Assembly (NCBI GenBank): GCA_009760855.2
Contig: WPIO01000008.1
Span: 10,868,501 to 10,932,500, forward strand
Source of the DNA: Cristatella mucedo
Taxonomy: Eukaryota; Bryozoa; Phylactolaemata; Cristatellidae
Length of the DNA stretch: 64,000 nt
Direction of reading: 5' to 3'
Shown here one piece after another: positions 12,997-24,900 of this stretch (positions are counted from its first letter, which is position 1; every line of letters begins with the position of its first letter). The position numbers and the translations under genes are program-made. The notes beneath the pieces were generated by a model. The model was not told the DNA's origin. It ran no database searches and worked only from the letters and a program-made list of their open reading frames with translations.

Positions 12997-15900
12997 CATA
13001 CAAGTATTTGGGGTGATAATTGCTATGCTGAGTGAAACTTACTTTTTGTATTTCACAACTAGCTCCGAACTTTTTGAGGCATTTGATTGCTGGAAGGAAT
13101 CCGTTCTGAACAGCAGAGTGCATAGCTGTTGCGCCTTCGTCATCCTGAGCGTTAAGATGACTTGATAAGTCGTCGGATAAAGTGGAGGATGCTTTGGCTG
13201 TGGAAATAAAAACTGTTACTTGCAACTTGTTGTCTGGTTAACAATAGTGCTACCAAAAATGATTATTCATTCAATAGTTTTCTGCAGAAAATTAAATTTT
13301 GCAAAATAGGTATGATAGTGAAGTTTTTGTTGTTAGAATACATTCGCTATTATGATCTCATATAATATTTAAGATTGATGACAATTGCTTTTGATAAATA
13401 ATTTGATATTCTATTACTTGCCGTAGTTTGTACTAGGCAGCATGCTGAATAAAGAGTCTGCACAATTCGAATGTTGAATTGTGATATAAGAAAATTTAAC
13501 GTATAACACAAATGGAATGCTAGGCACATCTTACTGCAAAGCTCTGCGGTGCCAATCGAGAGAGCTTACCTAATAAAGCTTCAATTATTCCGACGAAGCC
13601 TTCAGCACTAGCCATCATCAGGGGTGTTCGCAGGCTGATATCTTTCACACAAGCATTAGCGCCTTGACTAATCTAGAAATTTAGCACAGCGACCACAGCT
13701 TTGCATTATTCATTTAATAGATTCGGAGCAGTCACACAATTCGTTTAGTTATTTGCCAGGAAAAGATTGCAGCCTCATGAATGTGTCCTTAGTAATAAGC
13801 GCATGCCCAGTATACCCAGGAGAGCCCAGGCATACTCAGATCCACTGAGTACAGCGTCATGAATGAAGCGGTGTCATGAGCTGGCGATCTCTGCAGTCAA
13901 CTTCTACGCCGCTTCGTAACAGGGCCTGCAAGGACAAAGATTGATCGAGATCAAAATTGAGGAAAATCTGGCCATCACTGTGACGGTCATCATGTAAATG
14001 CTACCAGGATCGACTAGATGCCAATGTGGAGTGCTATTGATAAGTCAAAGTGTGACGCAATTGAGCTTCTTTTCAATTAATTTAACTAACAAATGATAGC
14101 AGACCATGGCAGCTGCTAGCAAAGCTAGACCTGAAAGCTTTAAGATAATTCTGAAAACCTGCTTGGACCTGATCATCGTTGTAAGCAGAGGTAAACTATA
14201 ACGTGGGAGTCGTCCTGGCTGGACTGTGCTGACCTTCATCGTACGCGCATTTTAGCCAAAAAGAGCTCTTATCCTAAGAATTTTAATGGAAATCAATTCG
14301 CTAGCCCAGGAGGTAAGGTCCTTGCTCTTCACGAGCCAGGTCGTGGGTTCGAATACAACAGTGAGAGATCCTTTATAGTTAACTGCAATCAGTGGCTAGT
14401 AGCCATTAGGGCTTTCTATAGCTATATAAATAAGGCAGTTAAATCAGCTAATATATTGTAATGCTTGTGTTTTCTCTGACGTTAAGTTGTTGCAGACCTG
14501 TGTCCAAAGCCCAGAAACTAGCCGCAGCTCACAAAGCAGCAGTCAGAAGAATGACCTGCATCACCCATCCCCCTTGCAAGTGCTGCTGCTCTCGTACTGA
14601 TCTCCTAGATATGAACCCAGGCCTAGTTGAGCTGATACTTGTCTTGATCTGCTTTTGCATGGCATTTTCCTATGTCTAGTGCAGAGGCACTGAGCAGCTA
14701 GGCTGTTTGTGTGGTGCAACTGATATCTTGCCATAATCTTTTTTTTTATGCCAGCTACTCCTGGCTGCCCTGTGGGAAGCGTGCAGTGTATGATACGACA
14801 CTCATGGGATACAGTATTTAGAGGATGCTTCGGCTCTCATTGCCTGCCCTGCATTGGTTGGAGCAGCACTTGTATTCTTTTGGAAAATCCGCAGCACTGT
14901 CTTCACACTATGAGGTGAGACTCCAGCTATTAGCGTATACATTGTATGATTTGTGAATGAACATCATCGGTGTGGCCATGGATTCGTCAAAGACTGGCTA
15001 TGCTTTGATCTGCCTGGGCCAACCAGTCACAGCAGACTGTAAGCCCTATATGTATGTGGCTGTGATAGCCCAGTTCAATGCTTTCTATAGCAGAAGCTGT
15101 GAAGTGCCTAGAAAGCGATTCAGCTCTCTGAGGGCTATCTCTGCAATCTGTCATTATTATTTTCACTTGATTGCTAAGAGCCCAATTCAATTGCTTTTGA
15201 TCTTTGACGACTAGGCCTGGAATGCACGTCAGCAGTGTCGCCAATCCTGCAATCTCCTTAGCTTCGATGCGTGAATGTGGCTCTCATTACCAGCACAAAA
15301 GGTCCGTTTAAGAAACCTTCGCCAGATATCACGCCAATCGGCCAATAGTGATGGCCTACATGTATGCCTCAGTTAACGACGAATAAACACTGACGGATGT
15401 AGCCTAACATTCACATACACGAGGCGTGGGTGCTAGTACACAGGTGCACATAGAAATGGACCCATTGGAAGATCGCGTGATGGAGTAAGATATGCATTGA
15501 ATGATCCTGACCAAACAAGATTGAAACCCGTGTGAATATTATTCTTAGCAATAACAATCGGAGTTTTATAATCATCCTTAAAGTATTAAATATTTCACTT
15601 GGCATTTAAGGTACGCTAGAAAAAAGCTGGCCATTTGTGAAGTTTGACGCACTGACAGCACACAAGTGACGACATGAAAGGACAGAGGGAGCCTCAACAA
15701 CCCTGTATTCGGCTGATGCTCGAAGCTCAACTGCACACAGCCCCCAGATGATAATTTCAATGCATTTCGTCAAGTCGTAAAATTGTGTGAACCCGTTAGT
15801 AGAGGGCTGAAGGCGTAGGGACGTGGATGTGGACTGAATTCAAAGTCTCTGAGGATTTTGATTTTGATTAGAGGCGTAGCTAACGAGACGTGAAAAAAAG

Positions 15901-18900
15901 ACGTGTGAGCTCCGAGAGCGTGAGGTACGAGACCTGCAAAGTCTGCGAGGATTTGCCAAATAAAGTGAATGAATAGACCTAATAGTGATTGAGAGAACCT
16001 CAAAGTCAATGCGTTGCTTGAAGGGGAGGTAATTAAATAATAAAAATTATAATAGTAATAATAAGAATACTCTATATAGCACCCTCTGAGAACTTAATGT
16101 CTTTATAAGCACTTTACGTTTTACTGCAACCTAGGTAAAATCGAAGTATTCACTTGGCGAATGCTTATCGATTATAATGAAAGCTCTGTCTTGCATTTCT
16201 AAGTTCAACTCTCTGCAGTTAGGTAAACGCTACGAATGCAACGTTGTAATTCATAATCCTCGGAATAAGATAGACCCTCACTTCACACTCTTATAAGTCG
16301 GTCATTCGACGGTGCTTGCAAATCATCCTGCACTTGCTCATGGGTGCTCTCGCTATGTAAAAAAGCTATTGCCAATGTTATCAAATTTATAGCTAGGTGA
16401 TCGCAACCGCGCTCCTTTCATGTGTATGCGTTAAGTGCCTAGAAAGAGATTTAGTTATATTAGGAACTTGTTAAATTGTATCATTGTTATCGCTATCATT
16501 ATAGGAATGTTGTCACTGCCAGGCCAAATCCAGAGAGAATGCAGGTTTGTCAAGAAAGTTGTAAAGGCGCAGCTTGGCACTCAGCGGCTCGCTCTCCGAG
16601 GCAGCCATAATAACAAGAGGCACCGTCAGCACGGTGATCGGTGAGTGGAAGAAAAATGGTGAGCCCGAACCGAGCTCAGTGTTTTAAGTCAGCCTAGCAG
16701 TATTGCTGTAAGGTTGCAATATGTGCATTTGTACAGTATCAACCACACTTACAATACTAAGACGAAACTAACAATAGTAAATTTGTAGAGCATCCTCAGA
16801 GAACTTAATTTCTCATTAGGCATTTTAATAAGCTATACAGAAAGCATGATCAAATGATTAGTGAGAGCATACAAAATGAATGACATGACTATAGATGACA
16901 AGCATAATGTCAGCCTCTATAAAATGATTAGCGGTAGCATGCTCAGAGTCAGCAAGCCGTAGCACACAAAAGACAAATAGCATAGATCAACGAAGCGCTG
17001 GGATAAACGGATGCGTTTTAAGCTTTTTTAAATGTCGTCGCTTCAGGAGATGGGAAGTCAGTTGGAAGGAGTACAGGGCTTGTGGATTATACGAACTAAA
17101 GGAACAGTCTCCATTGGACTTGAGGTTCATACGAGGTATAGCTAAGCGTTTTGAATCAGAACAGCGGGTTGTACGATGTCTAGCCTGGGGGTAGAGAGGC
17201 TGGAACCAGAGAATGCAGAGACCTAAAACAGACTTAATGACAGAATCATAAACTTGATGTGCTGCTCAATTTTAAAACAGGTGCGTGTCGGCAAGAAGTG
17301 GTGTGATCTGGCAACTATGATGCTCACGACAGACAAACCTAGCTGCAGATTGGTGCACCAATTGTAATCACCTGATTGCTCAAGCCGGTGGAGACGAAAT
17401 GTCAAAAATTCATGGCCCAACTTGGATATAGTATCCCTGTCTAAACATGCCCAAATTCATGTAGTCACAATAATGCAGACTTGACTGCGGATCCAAAGTG
17501 GTCGTCTGGTGAAAGGTCACTTGAGAACAGGACACCTATATTTTTTGCAGATGTAGCAGGAGATATTTTGGCAGAGCCGATTTTGAGTGTTCAGCTATAG
17601 ACTTGTTTTGGTCAGAACTGGCTGTGTTTGTCGTGCTAAGCCTTTGTCATCCTTTCTCTCACATGGCGTAAAAATGTCACAGGTAGGCTACTTGTGACCC
17701 AATCAACGTGAAATTCGAAGTACATGTTCTTAAGTATGCGTTTCGATGTTTTATGGCGACAAATATAGTAACACTCTTGTTATTCCATGTCACCTACATG
17801 CTTTGGCACCTTAAGTTGGCTTCTCTTAGTACTGTCACAGCAGTAGTACATGGTACCTGGTAAATTGTGCAACTTGGTCGATACTGGGCCGATCTGTGTG
17901 AAACTTGGAATATAGGTGGAGCTCACCTGTCTCGACACTCTCCCCCTATGCATCTACGCATGATGGGTGTGTATGCATATAATGTGTCTGTCACAAAGTG
18001 TCCGTGGGCTGTGTTCGTGATGACAGTCAACAGTTTAAGATGGCAAAATTAAAAAAAAAAGTTTTTGTGGGGGGAGAGTCTCCAGTCAAGTGTCTTGCAT
18101 TTTTTGAGCTGTTTACCATATTTCTACAATGACATTTTTTTAATTGAAAAAATTGGGATCTGCCTTTTACCAGCAGTGCTATACGTGACCTTGGATTTTT
18201 AAAGGTCATCAGAAGGTCAAAACAGCAGCTATATCACATCAAACGGTAGCTAATGCTACCAGTGTTCTTCGTGCCAATTTTCATGCCATTCAGTTAACTG
18301 GTCTTCGTACAATATTTTATAAATGTGCTTTTGGAGGGACAACTCCCCCTATTGGCGGCCGTTTTGGGGGATAACTCCTACTACTAGCCGACTTATATTC
18401 AAGAGTGGCAGCTTGATGTCGTGAAGCAATGGATTCGCCGTATGGTCCTGCTTTCGATTACTATCTCTCAGAAATTTATGAAGCATCAGTTCCAAATGGA
18501 ATGCTACAGTATTCCGAAGCCACTAGATGTCATTGAAAAAATATTTATATTGAGCCTGTGTCTACGCCCAACAAATTTTGGACACCTATATTTTGGCGCT
18601 TGACCATGCACCAAGTAATACAAGGATTGTTCAAAAAACTTTCTGAAGCTGTTAGTTGAAAATATATCTTACTGTTAGAATTAAGAAACAACGTGAAAAA
18701 GCAAGCAAATTTGAACTTGTGCAATTACTGAAAACTTGGAGCTATTTTAGAATTTTTCAAAAACCTAAATTGCACAGAGCTTTAAAAAGTCGATGGAATT
18801 ATATTACACCCTTTTTATTCTAATATGGACTATTTGTTAGACTTCCATCATGCGAGGAAGAGATCTCATAATTAACAAGATAATTTATGAAAATATTGAG

Positions 18901-21900
18901 TAATCATTACACATTTTTACAGATTTCGTGGATTCTTTGAGTAAATCAAGACAATATACAAAGAGGTCCACAATATTAGACTAACATGCTGTCTCAAGAA
19001 CTTGCAGGAACGGCATAATAGATTTTTCAATGGTAGCATTAAAGTTTACAACAATCTTAAATATCTTTTCAAATTACAGAAAAAACCTAATAAGGAAAGT
19101 CTTGAGTGCTCTTTTGCTAGTAGTCGCACAAAAGATCCATGATTAAATCTCAATGTTCATTAGAATAATTAGTTTGGAACTAGCCGTGAGTCAAATATTA
19201 GTTCACCAATTTTTTATGTTAAACGGAGACCTTACAAATCAGGCTATGATGACAATCACTATTGTCTCAAATGTACCTGTAGCATTAATGAGTTAATTAC
19301 AGTTTTCATTTATTCCATAAGATAGAAGCGGCTATACATTCCACGGAGAAAGTTTGGCTTCATTTCAATTCGTGAAGACTTTATTCATAGAGCCGAAGAA
19401 ATACGACGACAGCATCCGCACCTTAGTCTGGCTAGTAGGACTCCATAGGAAGTGTTTAGCATTTCATACTCAAAATTATTCATATTTAAAAACGGACAAA
19501 GGAACACATGAATTGCTGAATACTGAGCTTCGTCATTAATGGCTGTCGAATGGAAAAATGCAGCCAGTACTAACAGCTTTAAATGTCGCTACTCTTACTC
19601 ACTGGGTACTACTAGTGGTAATAATAGCTTAACATGGCTCTAGACTTTACCTCGAGCGAATCAACTCGACCTCGTCGTGCTGCAAGATGCATTGCCGTCT
19701 TGCCTCGGGCGTCGAGTACACTGGGGTTTGCCCCACGGCTCAGAAGTAAAACCAAGCAGTCTACTTTGCCGCATTTGGCAGCCAAATGAAGTGCTGTCTG
19801 CTTCTCACTGTTTGGACATCCCACGTCTGAAACATATGCGCACACGCACAGAGGCACAATTTAATGCTCAAGGCAGTTGAATCTACGACTTTACTAGTTG
19901 ATTTTACGAGGGCAGTAACGTTATATTGATAGGATTTTCTCTTATCAATATCACCCTGCTGTCTTCGTAAAGTCAGCTAGTTTCAGACTAGCTAGCTGTA
20001 GCAAAAGACAGTCGCGAGAGTATTTGTAATGTAGTTCTCAGTCGCGCACCACGACGTTCAAACTCAATACAGTGATTGTCAGTTTATAGGATGCGACTCA
20101 ATCCAATGATTTTACAAATGATTTTCTACGTAGACAGATAGATTTCGCACTAGGCCAACTTAGCATGAAAGTTTGCCTAGAATGCACAAGGCCTTCCTAT
20201 GTGTGAACCTTTGCGTCTTCTGGTGCCAAAAAAGTTCCTGGCAGCACCTTTGACCAGTTGAGATCTTTGTAAACCGGCTTGCTATCGAATCGGTTGCGTA
20301 GGCAATTTTTAAGACACCGCGAGTTGGTTTTGAGCTGATGGTTTTAAAAGATGTGAAATTGCCCATTGTAGCAGAGCAAAATTGGCTGCATCCTTTAATT
20401 TGGCCCAGTTTACTAGCCCTAGTTTACTCCATTTTCTCGTTGTCACTGACCCAAGGACCACCTAATACTTGTGGTTTAGGATTTTCAGTGTTTATATTGT
20501 CCAGAAGATTATTCAAAATACACTTTCTATTGCACTCTATCCGGCCAAAGAAATAAAACGGAATCTCAAAATATTTACTTTCGCACAGATATTTCTGCTA
20601 GTCTGTTGAAGCTGTGCATTTACAAAAAAAGCCACTTTTAGTTTTGCTTAAATTGTACTATTAGATAGCAGACGTAGCGTAAAAAAATACCAGTCTGTGG
20701 TGACGGTGGTGCTGAATCCAAAACTTATATAAGAAATAGTGGAGCACAGGATGCTGCCACCAAAGGGGGTTCTGCATTCACATTCGGACAGAACTAGGAC
20801 GCAAAAGCAACACTCTAACATTTCTAGTCTCAGCCGGCATGCGACGAGTAACGGTGAAGTATTGATCCACGGAACTGCGGCTAAAAACTTGTACCTGCAC
20901 CACCAATAAGAGCACCAATATCTCAACATTACCGGTCCATATCCACAGCGTAGACACTTTGTAGCGACGGAGGATTACAGCCTTTTAACAGCACCCGATC
21001 ACTTCCAAAAAATCTCGCGCGGCTCAGTGACCTACGGCAAAACTCTGTGCAAATCCCAAAGCACCAACTACTGGAGCATAACTGCCTGTCTTTTACACGG
21101 GGTTGGCTTTCATGTGAGCGCGGTCATTGATTTTTCGCATAACCAATTCCCAGCCTTGTTAATTACGGAACCTTGATTAATTAGTATCGGCCCTAATCGT
21201 CTTGATTTAGCCTGCCGCTCTTTGAGTATTGGTACTGTTACAAAAATGGTGTGCGGATTCCACATCCGGTCAGAACTAGGCCACAAACACAGCTCTCGTA
21301 ACGGTGCTAGTGTCAGCCGACTCACAATGAATATCAATGGCGCCTGAGCCTGGTAGTATGGCTAGAGACGAAGAGCACTCGTAACTTAGTATATAAGGTC
21401 TATATCCATAATGCAGACAAGTATGTTTAACAGCAGCGGACCGTTACAGGCGTCCAACAGCGGCCACGACGTACTCCATAGGCTGTTTGGCCTAGAGCTC
21501 ACATTAACTCCGATGCCAATACCTCGAGTCTCAAATCCTCACTCCAGCCTACCTCAGGGCACCGGCCTTATATACGGTCTCGTCAATAAACTATCGTACG
21601 ATTGCATAATCACGAATAGTAACTAACGGCGATAGTTCGGCTGTTTCAACTGGTGCGGCCGTTAGAGAAGGGTTTGAGGTCCTCATGACATCAGCAATGC
21701 TGCTGACTAAGAAGCGGGAAATGTTTTTACTACCACGCAAACAGCAAATGATAGTAGGATGAAATTAATTTTGATTGTTGTGGCTGAATGCATTTCAAAA
21801 TAAGGGCCAGAAACGTATGTATCACTTATGACCTAGCTTGAGAAGTGGATCACTTCCGCGAAACTCACAGCCACACTGTGAACAAGCATCGGTTGCAATT

Positions 21901-24900
21901 AATTTCAGTACATAGTTTTATGGTTTTCAAGAGTAATAGCGGTAACGGAATGTTGCTTAGTAATCTCGGCTGCATTCACATGTACAAGCGCTCACGCATT
22001 TACCTATCTGCAATTAAAACGCCCAATAATGTAAATATGTACGCAGCACACTCACGCACACGTATATGTATTGCATTTAGTTAAAGTAAAGCTGGTTGTT
22101 AGCAGCTTGATTCTAAAAGGATAAATGACCTCTATGGTATATCTGAAACTGGTCTATCCCTACAGACGGAAGGCTTGAGTTCGACGTATTATGCTGCACA
22201 TTTGCGGGTGAGTGTCAAAGTTCACACTAAAAGCAGCAGTGGCCTGAACGCACTACTTTTGGCAACTATTTTTGACGCGACGCTAGCACTCATCTGGCCT
22301 CGGCTCGTACCTTGAAACTAGTGAGATGAAATGTGGTGGTGCTAAATGTTTTGGATGTCTTATAAGTGCTTCAAACAAACGACTCTTCTGGGGCTGTGAT
22401 ATTTTGCAGCACGCACGTCGAAGGAAACAAGATGGCCAATGCTGTAACTAAACTCGGTACATCTGATTATTGCTGGGAATTCCAAATCAAAGTTTGGGAG
22501 TATTTAGTGTAGCAGAAGATGGATGGCCTAAGTTCATGCAGTGGCAGATGAAAGGAAATTAAAGCCGAATATAAAAACTAGCCGACTGTTATACTATCAC
22601 AGCACAAAAGTGAGATGCAAACCTGCCCAGCTTGCTATCACGATTTTGATCTTATGAAAAACTGCAAATATCCTGAGAAGGTGGACAATGTAATAGGTCG
22701 GATTCAATGAATTTCGGTGAAGTATATTGATCAGAAAGTAAATGCTTGATATACTGGCGATCTAGCAGCTTACTCCATTTCTCGGCGTCTTATTTTGAGA
22801 CGAACGACGAGCCTTCCCAGAGTTCTGTACTCCCCTGTCCTCGAGTTCCTGGCTCAATCTCATAGCTGACCACTTTTCTGTAAGCCACTAAGATTGCCAA
22901 GGTTAGATTACGTTCCGGCAATTGAAGTGACACTCCCAATGCCACTTCAATGATCACTTCAAGTGCATTCTCGGCGGACAAAGAGGTATTCAAACAGCTC
23001 AATCGATTGACAGAAAATATCTAGCAGCAAAGTGGGTTGGTGTGCTCAGCAATAAGTAGTATTGCAATGACTCAACTTTGTAGCAATTTGGTCATGCAGA
23101 ATTTTCAGCAATTTGGTCAAGCAGAAAAACGACAGTGCTCTGGAACGTAAACGGTCGGGCGTTTAAGGACAGTATATTACAACAATACGACAATACATTA
23201 GGAACAATGCTCTTTGGAATCACGAAATCACCGGATTTTTTGGACTTGCTAGTGAGCTCGGCTAAGCTTTATGCTTGCTTCGCTGATGGTATTGGTGGTA
23301 TTTTAATTTTCTCACTAAGTTTTCGAAGTTATTGCCACTGATTGCCGGCTGAGTGATTTTTCACATAAAAATAACTTATGCTGTTAGGTCTGTGGTGCCT
23401 ATAAATTAGCTTATGTCACAGACTTCGTTAAAAGTTCAGAATAAATAACGAAATAGCTTTCGGAAAAACGGTGAATAAACAGCAGACTCAAGAAAAGAAA
23501 GGATGATCAAGCTATGAATCGAGCATTTTTGCTTGGATCCAGTAGTGAAAGCGCAGGATACCTAGACAGAATGCCTAAAGCACATGACTTGCCAATATCA
23601 TTACTTTTTTAGCAATAGAAGGCCTGCCCACGGCTCAAACTATTTTATTCTACAGGGTGGAAATCACAAATGACTCTGGTCTGAGGTGTGTTACTAAGTC
23701 ATTTTAGAGCAGTAGTCCGTAAAGACTGGCTGACGACTGGCGTAAGTTCACCACCTGTCCCGCCCACAAGCATATTCACGTGTGCTGTGTCTCAGGTGCC
23801 CAAAAAAAACAGCAGCAGCCTGTAAAAGAAATACCTGGTTTCCGGGTGATGCTACCTAAATCAGGATGCATCTAGTTTAGTGGAAGTAATAAGCAAACCG
23901 CATGGAGTAGTCCAAGTTCGAGCACAGTTAGCAGTGGCAACATAAGACAATCGGTGTTAGCGTCCTAGTCGCAATGCTCGTTTCACGAATCCTGACCTTG
24001 AGGCTACCGATTAACGTCTAAACCGGCAATAATAGTATCGGCAGTCAGCTCGGCATGCATTTTCTTGCATTCGTAATCTTATCATACGGTATCGCATCCG
24101 GTTTGCTTGCCCAGCATTAGCATGGCTGCTGGCTTTCAACCCTCGCATCTTGCCTTCTGTAGCCCAAACCGCTCGCCACTGCAGCTATTACATTTCATAA
24201 GAAACACGCGCACACGCTCACATACACAAAAACATATGCAAGTATAAAAGAGCACACTCACCCACACATACTCACACATACGTGCAGGCACACACACACA
24301 CACTCTCACACATACCCGTGTGAGCGGACGCACGCCCGCGAGCTCGGGTGCTCGCGCACACACACACTCACACACTCACACACACACACACACATGTGTG
24401 TGCTCACATACACACAATCACTCACACGCACAAGTAAGTAAGCACAATGGTACAGACAATACACGATGTACCGAAACCTCCACCTAACTCTGGCAACCAC
24501 TGGCACCAGGCGTTGGAAATACTTAGCTACATTTATTGTTTCAGCGATTGAATCAAATCTTGTAATTAGCCGACTGCGTTCAGCTATCCCACCAAACAGT
24601 GCTGTTGGTGCAGTGCAGTTTTAATCGATTAATTATGCTCTGTACTCTAAACGCGGTTCCGCACACCCACGAAGAACCAGCCAATCAGAAAGCACTCAAC
24701 ATGCTGAAATCTTGCAGCCGGCAAACACGGAGCCACAGACAGTAGAGGCAGCCACCCTGCAAAGTTTTGTAGCCCTCCCGGCTTCGCCTATGTAGAATAC
24801 CGCACGAAACAGGCAAAAGGAGTTTGCATTCATTTATTGTGAATCGGAACTGACCGTGATGACTGTTTAAAACAGTTCCTGTTAACCTTCACAGAGTCAC

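Larger units (their letters stand above)
10700..13042. other. Intron; otherwise featureless
   Basis: Apart from the possible RTE remnant and the CA/TA repeat, no coding or repeat signal was recognised. The flanking exons join directly in phase 0. Confidence 0.5.
13926..19650. other. Intron, remainder
   Basis: Outside the SINE, the four LINE fragments and the unassigned 17.6-18.6 kb block, this intron (13926-14295, 14456-15059, 15181-16019, 18621-19650) shows nothing I can name. The exons on either side join exactly at 33 residues. Confidence 0.5.

Noticed and set aside
22915-22975. ATTGAAGTG/CACTTCAAT inverted repeat as a structured RNA
   Set aside because: Only nine paired bases with a 14-base loop; many such stems are expected by chance.
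24136-24506. Cys/Val-rich minus-strand frames resembling secreted peptides
   Set aside because: They are translations of the (CA)n-rich tract with no further support.
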